Assembly (NCBI GenBank): GCA_965278995.1 | Contig: OZ257136.1 | Span: forward strand, 5,084,001-5,148,000 | Length of the DNA: 64,000 bases | Reading direction: 5' to 3' | Source: JADJYF01 sp965278995 | GTDB lineage: Bacteria; Pseudomonadota; Gammaproteobacteria; Ga0077536 | Part shown: positions 53,191 through 61,356 of the stretch, piece after piece | Layout of the letters: every line of letters starts with the position of its first letter | Numbering within the stretch: position 1 is the stretch's first letter | Program-made: the position numbers and the translations under genes | The notes under the pieces: model-generated | Told to the model about the DNA's origin: nothing | Seen by the model: the letters and a program-made list of their open reading frames with translations, nothing else | Database searches by the model: none

Positions 53191-54794
53191 ACCACCCGGA
53201 ATCCTTCGTAGCCCTTGGCGGCGACTTCGCTGCACTTTGCTTCGTAGCGCGGGAAACCGGCGACATAGGGCAGGAACACGCGCGGTTTGCCGGGAATATT
53301 GGCACCCACATACCAGGAATTGCAGGTTGGAAAGAGCGTCCTGTCGGCAACGGTATTGACGTGTTCAACCCAGTTGTCTTCGGCCTGAATATCAGCCTCG
53401 ATGGACTTTGCACCACGCGCATTCAGCCAGGCAATGCACTGCGTAATCCAGTCGACATGGTGCTCGATACCGACCGTCATACTGGCCAGGACAGAGGGAC
53501 TGCCGGGCCCCGTGATGATGAAGAGATTCGGATAACCGGCGGTCGCTAGTCCGAGATAAGTTCGCGGGCCTGCGGCCCATTTGTCTTTGAGTCGGAGGCC
53601 GTCGATGCCGCGAATATCGATGCGCTCAAGCGCACCGGTCATGGCGTCGAAGCCGGTGGCGAAGACCACCGTATCGAGTTCGTATTCTTCGCCAAGCGTT
53701 CGTATCCCGCTCGCCGTGAACGTCACCAGCGGCGTCTCGCGAAGGTCGACGAGCGTCACATTGTCGCGATTGAATATTTCGTAGTAATGCGTATCCGAGC
53801 AGGCGCGTTTGCAGCCGAAAGCATGGTCAGGCACCAGTTTATCGGCGACGCTCGGATCATCGACGATTGCCCGGATCTTGTTGCCGACAAATTCAGCGGC
53901 AGTTGCATTGGCGCGTTCGTCGAAGATCAAGTCACCGAAAGCGCCCAGGAACGAGAGCCCGCCGAGCTGCCACCACTTCTCGTAGATTTGCTCGCGTTCG
54001 TCAGCGCTGACGGCAAGCGCTGATTGTCGGCTCGGCGGCTGATGGCAGGCCGGGCCGAGTTTGCGCTGCCGCGCGCGAAACTCCGCATAGTCGGCTTTCA
54101 CCTTGGCTTGCTGTTCGCTGTTCAGCGTCTCGTTTCGCGCTGGTACTGACCAGTTCGGCGTACGTTGAAACACGTAGAGATGATCCGCCTGCCTGGCGAT
54201 TTCCGGCGCCGCCTGGATGCCTGACGACCCGGTACCGATCAACCCCACGCGTTGACCGGTAAAACGCACTTCGTCGTGCGGCCAGTGCCCCGTGTGATAG
54301 ACCTTGCCGCGGTAGTCGGCGAGCCCGGGGAAATCCGGCAGGTTGGCCGCCGATAGACAGCCGGTTGCCATGATGCAGTAGCGTACGTCGTAGTTGTGCT
54401 CATCCGTGCTCACCTGCCACCGCTTGGTCGTGCTGTCGAAATGCGCCGCGCGCACGCGCGTATTCAGGCTGATCTGTGGATAGAGATCGAAGCGTTCCGC
54501 GACATGCTCGAGATAGCGAAGGATCTCCGGCTGGGCAGCGTAACGTTCGCTCCATGCCCATTCCTGCTGTAGCGCCTCGGAAAAGCTGTAGGAATACTCG
54601 ATGCTTTCGACGTCGCAACGGGCTCCCGGGTAACGGTTCCAGTACCAGGTCCCCCCGACACCGCCACCCGCTTCAACCACGCGCACCTTGAGTCCGAGGC
54701 CGCGCAGGCGATGCAGCAGGTACAAGCCGGCAAATCCGGCGCCGACGACGAGGGCATCGAGTGGAATGGTTGAAGTACTTTCGGGCGTGTTCAT
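53187..54794 (-). CDS. Baeyer-Villiger monooxygenase (cyclohexanone monooxygenase-type)
   Basis: A 535-residue FAD/NADPH monooxygenase. ATG 54794 gives MNTPESTSTIPLDALVVGAGFAGLYLLHRLRGLG. Motifs: GAGFAG, then GGTWYWNRYPGARCDVES (strong CHMO-type), the fingerprint YRGKVYHTGHWPHD (FxGxxxHxxxWP with Y in the first position), the NADPH loop GTGSSGIQ and FATGFDAMTG. The ordinary length and C-terminus (KGYEGFRVV) indicate an intact protein; its TAG lies inside the CTAG at the end of the adjoining mobile element. Substrate unknown; cyclic or steroid ketones are likely. Confidence 0.92.
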   Translation of the reverse strand: MNTPESTSTIPLDALVVGAGFAGLYLLHRLRGLGLKVRVVEAGGGVGGTWYWNRYPGARCDVESIEYSYSFSEALQQEWAWSERYAAQPEILRYLEHVAERFDLYPQISLNTRVRAAHFDSTTKRWQVSTDEHNYDVRYCIMATGCLSAANLPDFPGLADYRGKVYHTGHWPHDEVRFTGQRVGLIGTGSSGIQAAPEIARQADHLYVFQRTPNWSVPARNETLNSEQQAKVKADYAEFRARQRKLGPACHQPPSRQSALAVSADEREQIYEKWWQLGGLSFLGAFGDLIFDERANATAAEFVGNKIRAIVDDPSVADKLVPDHAFGCKRACSDTHYYEIFNRDNVTLVDLRETPLVTFTASGIRTLGEEYELDTVVFATGFDAMTGALERIDIRGIDGLRLKDKWAAGPRTYLGLATAGYPNLFIITGPGSPSVLASMTVGIEHHVDWITQCIAWLNARGAKSIEADIQAEDNWVEHVNTVADRTLFPTCNSWYVGANIPGKPRVFLPYVAGFPRYEAKCSEVAAKGYEGFRVV

Positions 54795-54905
54795 CGGGTC
54801 TGGTCTGCAGTAGGTCTGCGCGATGGTAAACCCGTTGCAGGTGCCCACGATACCCGAGCAAATATCTCCGTTATCCGGAGCCTGCGACCTTCATAGGCGA
54901 TGCGT

Positions 54906-55412
54906 TCACGTCAATCTGCCAATCTCGTCGAGCCGACTCTGTAGAGCAAGGGAATCGATCGATTCCACGGGCAGGTTCAAGAACAATTCGATGCGCCGTT
55001 TAAGGTGCATTGCCGCTCGTGCGAAAGCGCGGCGCTTTTCAGTTTCGGTGCCGGCGACTGCCGCTGGATCATCGATTCCCCAATGCGCCGTCATCGGCTG
55101 ACCCGGCCAATGCGGGCAGACTTCTCCGGCAGCTTTATCGCAAACGGTAAAAACGAAGTCGAGTTCAGGGGCTCCAATACCAGCAAACTCGTCCCAGCTC
55201 TTGGAACGGAATTGGCCCGGATCGGCGTTCATATCGCGCAATAGTTCGATTGCATACGGATTGACAGTACCGGTCGGGTGGCTGCCGGCCGAATACGCAA
55301 GAAAGCGTCCTTTCGCGGCGTGGTTCATCAGCGCTTCGGAAATGATCGAACGTGCCGAGTTGCCGGTGCATAGAAAAAGGACGGTGTACAAGCGCTTTGT
55401 TCCAGTACTCAT
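54906..55412 (-). CDS. arsC: Arsenate reductase, thioredoxin-coupled LMW-phosphatase type
   Basis: A 168-residue arsenate reductase. The start is the second methionine region, giving MSTGTKRLYTVLFLCTGNSARS; the nucleophile C15 lies in the CTGNSARS P-loop. The redox relay needs two more cysteines, found at C91 and C99 in FVFTVCDKAAGEVCPHW. It reduces arsenate to arsenite. Divergent from the MFS pump gene, with an intergenic region carrying two palindromes. Separate from the arsR-arsI-acr3 group 4 kb away. Confidence 0.9.
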   Translation of the reverse strand: MSTGTKRLYTVLFLCTGNSARSIISEALMNHAAKGRFLAYSAGSHPTGTVNPYAIELLRDMNADPGQFRSKSWDEFAGIGAPELDFVFTVCDKAAGEVCPHWPGQPMTAHWGIDDPAAVAGTETEKRRAFARAAMHLKRRIELFLNLPVESIDSLALQSRLDEIGRLT

Positions 55413-55604
55413 CGAAAGTTCCAACAATTCCGCAGCGAGGGACACGAGGTTTAAGATACCTATGAAGCTAGCCGGGAAATGTGACAGACACTGTCATATC
55501 AACAGGCCATACCGTTGTCTTTGACAACTATATTGGCCCTGACTACCTTTGAGTCCTGCCCTCGACCTCATACAAGGACACCAGGTCATACTATTGAAAG
55601 CACC
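55413..55604. promoter_or_regulatory. arsC/MFS divergent region with two palindromes
   Basis: TGACAG-ACA-CTGTCA (55482-55496) and GTTGTC-TTT-GACAAC (55514-55528) are perfect 6-3-6 inverted repeats 17 bases apart. They could be operators for the arsenic regulator, although neither resembles the palindrome before arsR at 59.3 kb. TATATT at 55529 may be part of a promoter. Confidence 0.4.
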
Positions 55605-55724
55605 ATGCATGACGTTGACTGTGAGGGACCAGTCGCCGGCACCCCGGCGCCGTGCTGCGGCCCGGCAAAACACCCAGTTGCCGTCGCCGGCTTGAGACAA
55701 CAAGCTTCGCTCTGTTGCGGATGA
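55605..55724 (+). CDS. Small cysteine-rich peptide upstream of the MFS gene
   Basis: A 39-residue ORF from ATG 55605. It contains five cysteines: DCEG near the start, CC in PAPCCGPAKHP, and CCG at the very end (QASLCCG). It ends 10 bases before the likely MFS ATG, so translation may be coupled. No strong ribosome-binding site is seen. Vicinal cysteine pairs are also found at the ends of ArsR and ArsI in this region, so arsenite or metal binding is a reasonable guess. It could be a chance ORF. Confidence 0.4.
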   Translation: MHDVDCEGPVAGTPAPCCGPAKHPVAVAGLRQQASLCCG

Positions 55725-55734
55725 AATCAACTTG

Positions 55735-56934
55735 ATGCGAGGGAGCCGCACGGCGACCGTGATCGCGCTTGGTTCGGCACAGACGCTGGCGTGGGGCTCG
55801 TCGTATTACCTGCTGGCGATGCTGGCGACGCCAATGGCGCGCGATCTCGGTATGTCGACGCCGACCGCATTTGCCGCGTTTTCTGCAGCGCTGGTAATTT
55901 CGGCACTGGTTGGCCCGCTGGCTGGTCGTGCGATTGACAGCCGCGGAGGACGAATCGTACTGATGGCCGCCAACGGTTTGTTCGCGGCTGGCCTCTCGGC
56001 GCTGGGTGTGGCCACCAGTCCCTGGCAGTTCTTTGCGGGATGGGCTGTGATCGGTGTCGCCATGGGCAGCGGTCTCTATGAGGCGGCGTTTTCCACGCTG
56101 GTGCGGTTGTATCGCGAGGAATCCCGCAACGCAATTACCGGCGTCACCTTGATCGCGGGATTTGCCAGCACCGTGTCGTGGCCACTGACTGCTATGCTCG
56201 AAACGCGTTTTGACTGGCGAATCGCCTGTTTCGTCTGGGCAGCGCTGCATCTGGTCGTCGCACTGCCATTGAACGCGCTGGTGCCTTCACCGGTTGCGGC
56301 GCTGCCAGCAGCTGCGCACGTGCCGTCGAGACCCGCATTGTCGTCTTCGAGGCCGGGCCACGTAAACGAACGTACTATTGCGGTGCTGCTCGCTTACGTT
56401 TTCGCAGTGACGTGGTTTATCAGCACGGCCATGGCGTCGCATCTGCCGAGATTGCTCGAGATTGCCGGTGCTACGCTACTTGTAGCCGTTGGTGCCGGCG
56501 CATTGGTCGGACCGGCACAGGTTGGTGGAAGACTGCTGGAGTTCGGCGTTCTGCGCCACTTCTCTCCGTTGTTCTCGGCGCGTTGCGCCTCGCTCGCCCA
56601 TCCACTGGGCGCTGTCGTTCTCGTCATATGGGGTGCACCATCTGTAGCAGCATTCGCTATCCTTCATGGCGCAGGCAACGGTATTCTGACCATCGCCCTG
56701 GGTACGCTTCCCTTAATTATGTTCGGGCCAGATGGCTACGGTGCACGGCAAGGCTGGCTGATGATGCCCGCCCGATTCATGCAGGCACTTGCGCCGTTCG
56801 TGTTCGGCATCGCGCTCGATCGCTACGGCGTATCGGCTGCGTTGTTCTCCGCGATGCTCGGCGTCAGCGGGTTTGCTGCCTTGATGATGCTTTCGTCACA
56901 GCCGTATCGCAGGCCAACAGGCGCCGACGTATGA
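55735..56934 (+). CDS. MFS transporter, possible arsenic efflux
   Basis: About 399 residues from ATG 55735 (a TTG immediately before it is possible). There are about 12 hydrophobic helices, with MFS signatures GPLAGRAIDSRGGRIVLMAAN between helices 2 and 3 and VRLYREESRNAITGVTLIAGFASTVSWPL around helices 4-5. It diverges from arsC. MFS exporters such as ArsK and ArsJ occur in ars operons, and the ArsK type is a candidate; I cannot assign it further. Preceded by the Cys-rich ORF. Confidence 0.8.
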   Translation: MRGSRTATVIALGSAQTLAWGSSYYLLAMLATPMARDLGMSTPTAFAAFSAALVISALVGPLAGRAIDSRGGRIVLMAANGLFAAGLSALGVATSPWQFFAGWAVIGVAMGSGLYEAAFSTLVRLYREESRNAITGVTLIAGFASTVSWPLTAMLETRFDWRIACFVWAALHLVVALPLNALVPSPVAALPAAAHVPSRPALSSSRPGHVNERTIAVLLAYVFAVTWFISTAMASHLPRLLEIAGATLLVAVGAGALVGPAQVGGRLLEFGVLRHFSPLFSARCASLAHPLGAVVLVIWGAPSVAAFAILHGAGNGILTIALGTLPLIMFGPDGYGARQGWLMMPARFMQALAPFVFGIALDRYGVSAALFSAMLGVSGFAALMMLSSQPYRRPTGADV

Positions 56935-56986
56935 CTACCCTGACAAAACGTGTGAAGTAGCGGAAGCTCGCAATGGAAGATTTCCA

Positions 56987-57424
56987 ATGGAGCATCTGAA
57001 CGGCCAGTGCTTATGTGGCGCGGTTGAATTCAAGGTGCACACCGCGCCATCGAAAATCTACCAATGTCACTGCTCGTTGTGCCGCAAGCAATCCGGTGCC
57101 GGGTCGAATTCGGCATTCATTGTTCGGCAATCGCAACTGAGCTGGGCGCCGGACATCGGTCCCGTCTCGTCATACGTAAAGGCAAGTGGATTCCGCTCGG
57201 ATTTCTGCAGTCGCTGTGGTTCGCCGGTCCCGAATGTGATTCAGAATTCGGGTTATGTGTGGGTACCTTCAGGCTTATTGCACAACGCCGATAAGCTCGA
57301 GGTTGTCATGCACCTGTTTGTCGGCTCCAAAGCGGATTGGGAGTCCCTCCCTCATAGCGGCGATCGCCATGAAACAATGCCAACGTTTCGCGAAGTACTC
57401 GCTGCGCTGCAGGTGGATCTGTAG
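56987..57424 (+). CDS. GFA (Mss4-like) family protein
   Basis: A 145-residue zinc protein of the glutathione-dependent formaldehyde-activating family. Zinc ligands: CLCG at the N-terminus, YQCHCSLCRKQSG, and the CSRCGSPV pair. The GAGSNSAF stretch between is typical. Function of most members is unknown, despite the name. It follows the MFS gene by 52 bases on the same strand, probably by position only. Confidence 0.85.
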   Translation: MEHLNGQCLCGAVEFKVHTAPSKIYQCHCSLCRKQSGAGSNSAFIVRQSQLSWAPDIGPVSSYVKASGFRSDFCSRCGSPVPNVIQNSGYVWVPSGLLHNADKLEVVMHLFVGSKADWESLPHSGDRHETMPTFREVLAALQVDL

Positions 57425-57443
57425 TCGGCTGGGCTATTGCCAG

Positions 57444-58280
57444 TCAGTCGAGCCTGGCAGTGCGGCGACGCCCAGAAAAAAACACCACGCAGCCGAGAAT
57501 CAACGCCGGCAACATCGGCGGCAGTGGCACGCTGACGGCCGACAGGCGCACGTTGTCGAAATCGACTTCGAGATGGGCTGTCGGCGCGAGCGGGTCGACC
57601 AGGTTCAGGTTAACCAACCGGATGCCGAGGTTTTGCCCGGGTGCTAGCGGGCTGCCGTCGGTCGTGAACTCGAAGTTGCTGGTTGAGAAGCTGCCTTCGC
57701 TGATGCTGCCAGCCAGTGTGTTGACGTCCTGTGCGATGACTACGCCGCCGGCGAGCAGGTCGATACGGTAACCGGGGAAACCGTCGAGGTCGAAGAAGTC
57801 CCCCGAACGTGCCGTGCCCGAGGCAATGTTGATTACGTCCACTGCCAGCGTGTATCGCGTGTTCGGCGCGAGTGTCTCGGTCAGCGTCTGCTGAAATCCA
57901 TACTCGCCGCTGCTGCCACTGCCCGAAGAATTGAACGCGATGCCCACGCGCGCGCCTTCGGATGCGCCGTTGGTAATGTTGGTGTAGACGCCAGGTGCGC
58001 CGATGGGATCGGGTTCAAACGGCGTCAGCGTTCCGATGTAGAACACCGGGCCAGCGCCACCATTGGTGACGTTCGCTGGGTCATACAGCGCCCAGCCGTT
58101 CTGCGCGCCGAAAGTAAATTCATTGAAGACGAACTCGCCGGTGATGTCTTCGAAGCCCGGATTGACCACGCTGAGCGGCGCCGCTTGGGTCTGTAGACCG
58201 GTCGTAAGGAGCAGGCTGGTAAAGAGAGCGGCCAGGCGCTGACGCCGAGACCACAAAGGCAGGTAAGCGGTTGCACGCAT
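57444..58280 (-). CDS. Secreted protein with PEP-CTERM-like C-terminus
   Basis: A 278-residue exported protein. ATG 58280 follows GGAGGG. A signal peptide (LAALFTSLLLTTGLQTQAAP) leads to a beta-sandwich-like mature region (NPGFEDITGEFVFNEF, then FGFQQTLTETLAPNTRYTLAVDV-type blocks), similar to carbohydrate-binding jelly-roll domains of PEP-CTERM proteins. The end is VPLPPMLPALILGCVVFFSG followed by RRR, the proline, helix and basic layout of the sorting signal. The second such protein in the window. Confidence 0.78.
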   Translation of the reverse strand: MRATAYLPLWSRRQRLAALFTSLLLTTGLQTQAAPLSVVNPGFEDITGEFVFNEFTFGAQNGWALYDPANVTNGGAGPVFYIGTLTPFEPDPIGAPGVYTNITNGASEGARVGIAFNSSGSGSSGEYGFQQTLTETLAPNTRYTLAVDVINIASGTARSGDFFDLDGFPGYRIDLLAGGVVIAQDVNTLAGSISEGSFSTSNFEFTTDGSPLAPGQNLGIRLVNLNLVDPLAPTAHLEVDFDNVRLSAVSVPLPPMLPALILGCVVFFSGRRRTARLD

Positions 58281-58363
58281 CGGACGTCCCTCCATGAGCT
58301 GTGCGCCCATGCTAGTTCTGTCGGTGCGCCCGATTCTCGTAACTGTTTGGCACAATCCGCAGG

Positions 58364-59200
58364 TCAGAACCGTCGCCGCACGCGCTCGGCGTCCTTGAAC
58401 ACGATCCCGCGGAATGCATCCGTCGCCTGCTGGTGAAAGCGGAGGTTGCTTTCATCGAGATCCGTGACTGGCCGCGGCGTGGGCGTGAAGTGATGGTAGC
58501 GATCGTCGCCACGGACCAGGGTTGCGCTGTCCCAGTCCATCGCGATTTGGCGGGTCGACGTCGGAATGAAGTGCATGGACAACCCGATGCGTCTGTCGGT
58601 GGACTGATTCGTCGCCGAGGCATGTGCGAGGCGCACGTTATGGAGTGAGATCTGACCCGGCGCGAGCGTCATGTTCACTGCCTGTGTCTCGTCTACCGGT
58701 ACGGCTATTTCCTGGCCGCGAGACAGCAGGTTGTTTTCAGCGAACTCATCGACATGCGGCAGGATGTCCTGGCGGTGACTGCCGGGCAGGATGCGCACGC
58801 AGCCGCTCTCGTCAGTCGACGGCGACAGTGCCAGCCAGGCAGTGACGAAGTCGTCAGTATCGAGGCCGACGTAGAGTCGGTCCTGATGCCAGGAGACGTA
58901 GGTCGGGCTCATCGGTTCCTTGATCCACCACACCGTGTTCCAGCACAGAATATCGGGACCGATAAGGTCTTCCACCGCATCGAGGATGCGCGGATGACGG
59001 ATCAGCTCATCAATCCAGCGATAAAGCACGTGCGTCTTGCTGCGCTCCGGACCGACAATCGGATGCCCCTGTGCCGTTTCGATCGCCTCGAGCTGCGCGC
59101 GACACTGCGCCGCTTCACCCTCGGAGAGGACGTCGACGGGGCAGAAGTAGCCATCGTCGCGATATTGCCGCAGCGCGGCTTCGTCGAGGTTCTTGCCCAT
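58364..59200 (-). CDS. Phytanoyl-CoA dioxygenase family Fe(II)/2-oxoglutarate oxygenase
   Basis: A 278-residue PhyH-family protein. The iron triad is H and D in SWHQDRLYVG and the later H in SLHNVRLAHAS, with the 2-oxoglutarate arginine in NQSTDRRIGLSMHF. YFCPVDVLSEGEA at the N-terminus is typical of the family opening. Substrates range from phytanoyl-CoA to small molecules and cannot be told here. It lies between the two halves of the arsenic region, 127 bases before arsR on the other strand. Confidence 0.87.
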   Translation of the reverse strand: MGKNLDEAALRQYRDDGYFCPVDVLSEGEAAQCRAQLEAIETAQGHPIVGPERSKTHVLYRWIDELIRHPRILDAVEDLIGPDILCWNTVWWIKEPMSPTYVSWHQDRLYVGLDTDDFVTAWLALSPSTDESGCVRILPGSHRQDILPHVDEFAENNLLSRGQEIAVPVDETQAVNMTLAPGQISLHNVRLAHASATNQSTDRRIGLSMHFIPTSTRQIAMDWDSATLVRGDDRYHHFTPTPRPVTDLDESNLRFHQQATDAFRGIVFKDAERVRRRF

Positions 59201-59268
59201 GGTTCCCGCACTTCTACGCCATCGGTGAACGGCAAGTATAGGTCGATGCAGAATCGACGGCGGCCCAA

Positions 59269-59297
59269 TTGAAAGGCCAAAAAATTATCAGTGTACA
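59269..59297 (+). promoter_or_regulatory. Candidate arsR promoter
   Basis: TTGAAA (59269-59274), 17-base spacer and TGTACA (59292-59297). The transcription start would fall at about 59304, inside the operator palindrome. Confidence 0.4.
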
Positions 59298-59301
59298 TTC
59301 A

Positions 59302-59333
59302 TTCCATAATTCAACTATAGTTGAATTATGGAA
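59302..59333. promoter_or_regulatory. 32-bp perfect palindrome, arsR operator
   Basis: A perfect inverted repeat with central core AATTCAACTATAGTTGAATT and matching TTCCAT/ATGGAA ends; the arsR ATG (59328-59330) lies within its right arm. TCAA...TTGA symmetry is typical of ArsR-type operators. Binding would block the promoter above and the ribosome-binding region. Confidence 0.75.
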
Positions 59334-59651
59334 GAGAACGACGTTACCAAAGCCCTTGCCGCCATCGCCCAACCCGTGCGGCTGCGAATATTCCGCGCCT
59401 TGGTCGTGGCCGGCATTGACGGCCAGACGCCGGGAAAGCTCACGGAAACCCTCGGTATTCCGGGCACCAGCCTGTCGTTTCACCTCAAGGAATTGACCCA
59501 TGCGGGCCTCGTCTCGCAGACGCGTGACGGTCGCAATCTGATTTACCGGGCGGACTTTCAGCGGATGAATGCGCTGCTGTCATATCTCACCGACAACTGC
59601 TGCGCCGGTGCCGCGTGTGCAGTCACCAACCCTGTTTGCAAAACCTGCTGA
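59328..59651 (+). CDS. arsR: ArsR family arsenic-responsive repressor
   Basis: A 107-residue winged-helix repressor: ALAAIAQPVRLRIFRALVVAG, then the recognition helix in TSLSFHLKELTHAGLVSQTRDGRNLIYRAD. The C-terminal tail carries five cysteines (C91, C92, C97, C104, C107), which is a plausible arsenite-binding site different from the helix-3 site of classical ArsR. The start ATG lies within a 32-bp palindrome, so autoregulation is expected. It leads arsR-arsI-acr3. No classical ribosome-binding site is seen, since the operator occupies the space. Confidence 0.92.
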   Translation: MEENDVTKALAAIAQPVRLRIFRALVVAGIDGQTPGKLTETLGIPGTSLSFHLKELTHAGLVSQTRDGRNLIYRADFQRMNALLSYLTDNCCAGAACAVTNPVCKTC

Positions 59652-59664
59652 AAGGAACCTTGCT

Positions 59665-60144
59665 ATGAAACGTTTTCATATTCACGTCCATGTCGATGAC
59701 ATCACGACAAGCGCGGCCTTCTATTCCAAGCTGTTTGCGACTGAGCCCGCCCGTCTTGAGGCGGACTACGCGAAATGGATGCTGGACGATCCGCGCATCA
59801 ATTTCGCCATCTCCACCCACGGTGACAAACCTGGCATCGACCATCTTGGCCTGCAAACCGACGACGCCGAAGAACTCTCGGAACTGAAAGAACGCGCGAA
59901 AGCCGCCGACATGTCGCTGCTCGACGAAGGTACGACGAGCTGCTGCTATGCGCGCAGTGAAAAATATTGGGTGACAGATCCGCAGGGTATTGCCTGGGAG
60001 CAGTTCCACACGCTCGGCAGCATTCCGGTGTTCAGCCAGAAGACCGTCACCACAGCCGATGAACCTGCACCGGCATGCTGTGCAGCCGACGCCTCTGCGA
60101 AGCGAGTTGGCGCCATAGCAGAAGCAAAATCAGGCTGCTGCTGA
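59665..60144 (+). CDS. arsI: ArsI-type C-As lyase (VOC family)
   Basis: A 159-residue vicinal-oxygen-chelate dioxygenase that cleaves the carbon-arsenic bond of trivalent organoarsenicals. The ATG follows GAAAGGAAC. Likely iron ligands are a histidine in HIHVHVDD, H60 in GIDHLGLQ and E112 in AWEQFHT; the arsenic-binding pair is C93/C94 in TTSCCYAR. The C-terminal tail adds C138/C139 and ends in CC. CadI-type proteins are similar, but the CC pair and setting favour ArsI. The gene lies between arsR and acr3. Confidence 0.87.
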   Translation: MKRFHIHVHVDDITTSAAFYSKLFATEPARLEADYAKWMLDDPRINFAISTHGDKPGIDHLGLQTDDAEELSELKERAKAADMSLLDEGTTSCCYARSEKYWVTDPQGIAWEQFHTLGSIPVFSQKTVTTADEPAPACCAADASAKRVGAIAEAKSGCC

Positions 60145-60154
60145 GTACATTTCT

Positions 60155-61220
60155 GTGAGCGACCAGGCGGAGAAAGAGTCGTCGCCGCCGATAAGTTTAT
60201 TCGAGCGCTACCTCACAGTGTGGGTCGCGCTCTGTATTGTCTTCGGCATCGTACTCGGTCAGCTGCTTCCAGCACTTTTCGAGGTCGTCGGGCGCATTGA
60301 AGTCGCGCAGGTCAACCTGCCGGTCGGCGTGCTGATCTGGGTGATGATCATCCCGATGCTGGTGAAGATTGATTTCCGTGCGCTCGGTCAGGTGCGTCAG
60401 CATTGGCGCGGCATCGGCGTGACACTTTTCGTGAATTGGGCGGTGAAGCCGTTCTCGATGGCGCTGCTGGGGGTGGCTCTTTATCCGCCATCTGTTCGCG
60501 CCGTATCTGCCCAGTGACCAGCTGGACAGCTATCTCGCCGGGTTAATACTGCTGGCCGCCGCACCCTGCACTGCGATGGTATTCGTTTGGAGTCGGCTCA
60601 CTGGCGGTGACCCGTACTTCACACTCACTCAAGTCGCGCTCAATGACACGGTGATGATTTTCGCCTTCGCGCCTATCGTCGGCATGTTGCTGGGAATTTC
60701 TTCGATCACAGTGCCATGGGCGACGTTACTGATTTCGGTCGGCCTCTACATCGTTATCCCGGTCTTCGTGGCGCAGGTGTGGCGGTACGCTCTGCTAAGT
60801 CGGGGACCCTCGGCATTCGAGGGGGCTATGGCCATAATTGGCCCGTGGTCTATCGCAGCGCTGTTGGCAACGCTGGTGTTGCTTTTCGGCTTTCAAGGCG
60901 AGGCCATTCTCAAACAGCCGCTCATCATTGGCATGCTGGCGGTACCGATTTTTATCCAGGTATTCTTCAACGCCGGGCTCGCCTACTGGCTGAACCGCCG
61001 GGTGGGCGAGAAACACGCCGTCGCGTGTCCATCGGCCCTGATCGGAGCCAGCAACTTTTTCGAACTCGCCGTGGCAGCCGCGATCAGCATTTTTGGTTTC
61101 AACTCAGGCGCCGCGCTTGCCACCGTCGTCGGCGTGCTCATCGAAGTGCCGGCAATGCTGCTGGTGGTACGCGCAGTCAATGCGTCGCGCACCTGGTATG
61201 AGGACACACAACAGGCCTGA
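60155..61220 (+). pseudogene. acr3: Arsenite efflux pump ACR3, interrupted by a frameshift
   Basis: The N-terminal part, from GTG 60155 (FERYLTVWVALCIVFGIVLG ... VLIWVMIIPMLVKIDFRAL ... FVNWAVKPFSMALLG) and the C-terminal part in the next frame (AAAPCTAMVFVWSRLTGGDP ... TQVALNDTVMIFAFAP ... ALIGASNFFELAVAAAISIFG) together give one full ACR3 of about 355 residues. The break lies at a run of five G at 60469-60473: removing one G joins the frames and restores a normal GWLFIRHLFAPYLPSDQL segment. The first frame otherwise stops at 60515. It could be a true pseudogene, a sequencing error or a phase-variable tract. ACR3 exports arsenite using a conserved cysteine, here in AAPCTAM. Confidence 0.82.
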
Positions 61221-61356
61221 ATCTCGGCCATGCTTCATTGGGGCGCAGAAGCTATAGCCGTGTCGCACGGTGGATTTCAATCGCGTGATGTTTTCTGCGC
61301 GTCGCCCGGGAGACCTGACTGGTCCGCAAGCCCCACACGCACCTCTGTTTCATCGC

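Noticed and set aside
60469..60515. Programmed ribosomal frameshift in acr3
   Set aside because: No slippery heptamer with a following pseudoknot was recognised, and ACR3 genes are not known to use frameshifting; mutation or sequencing error is simpler.
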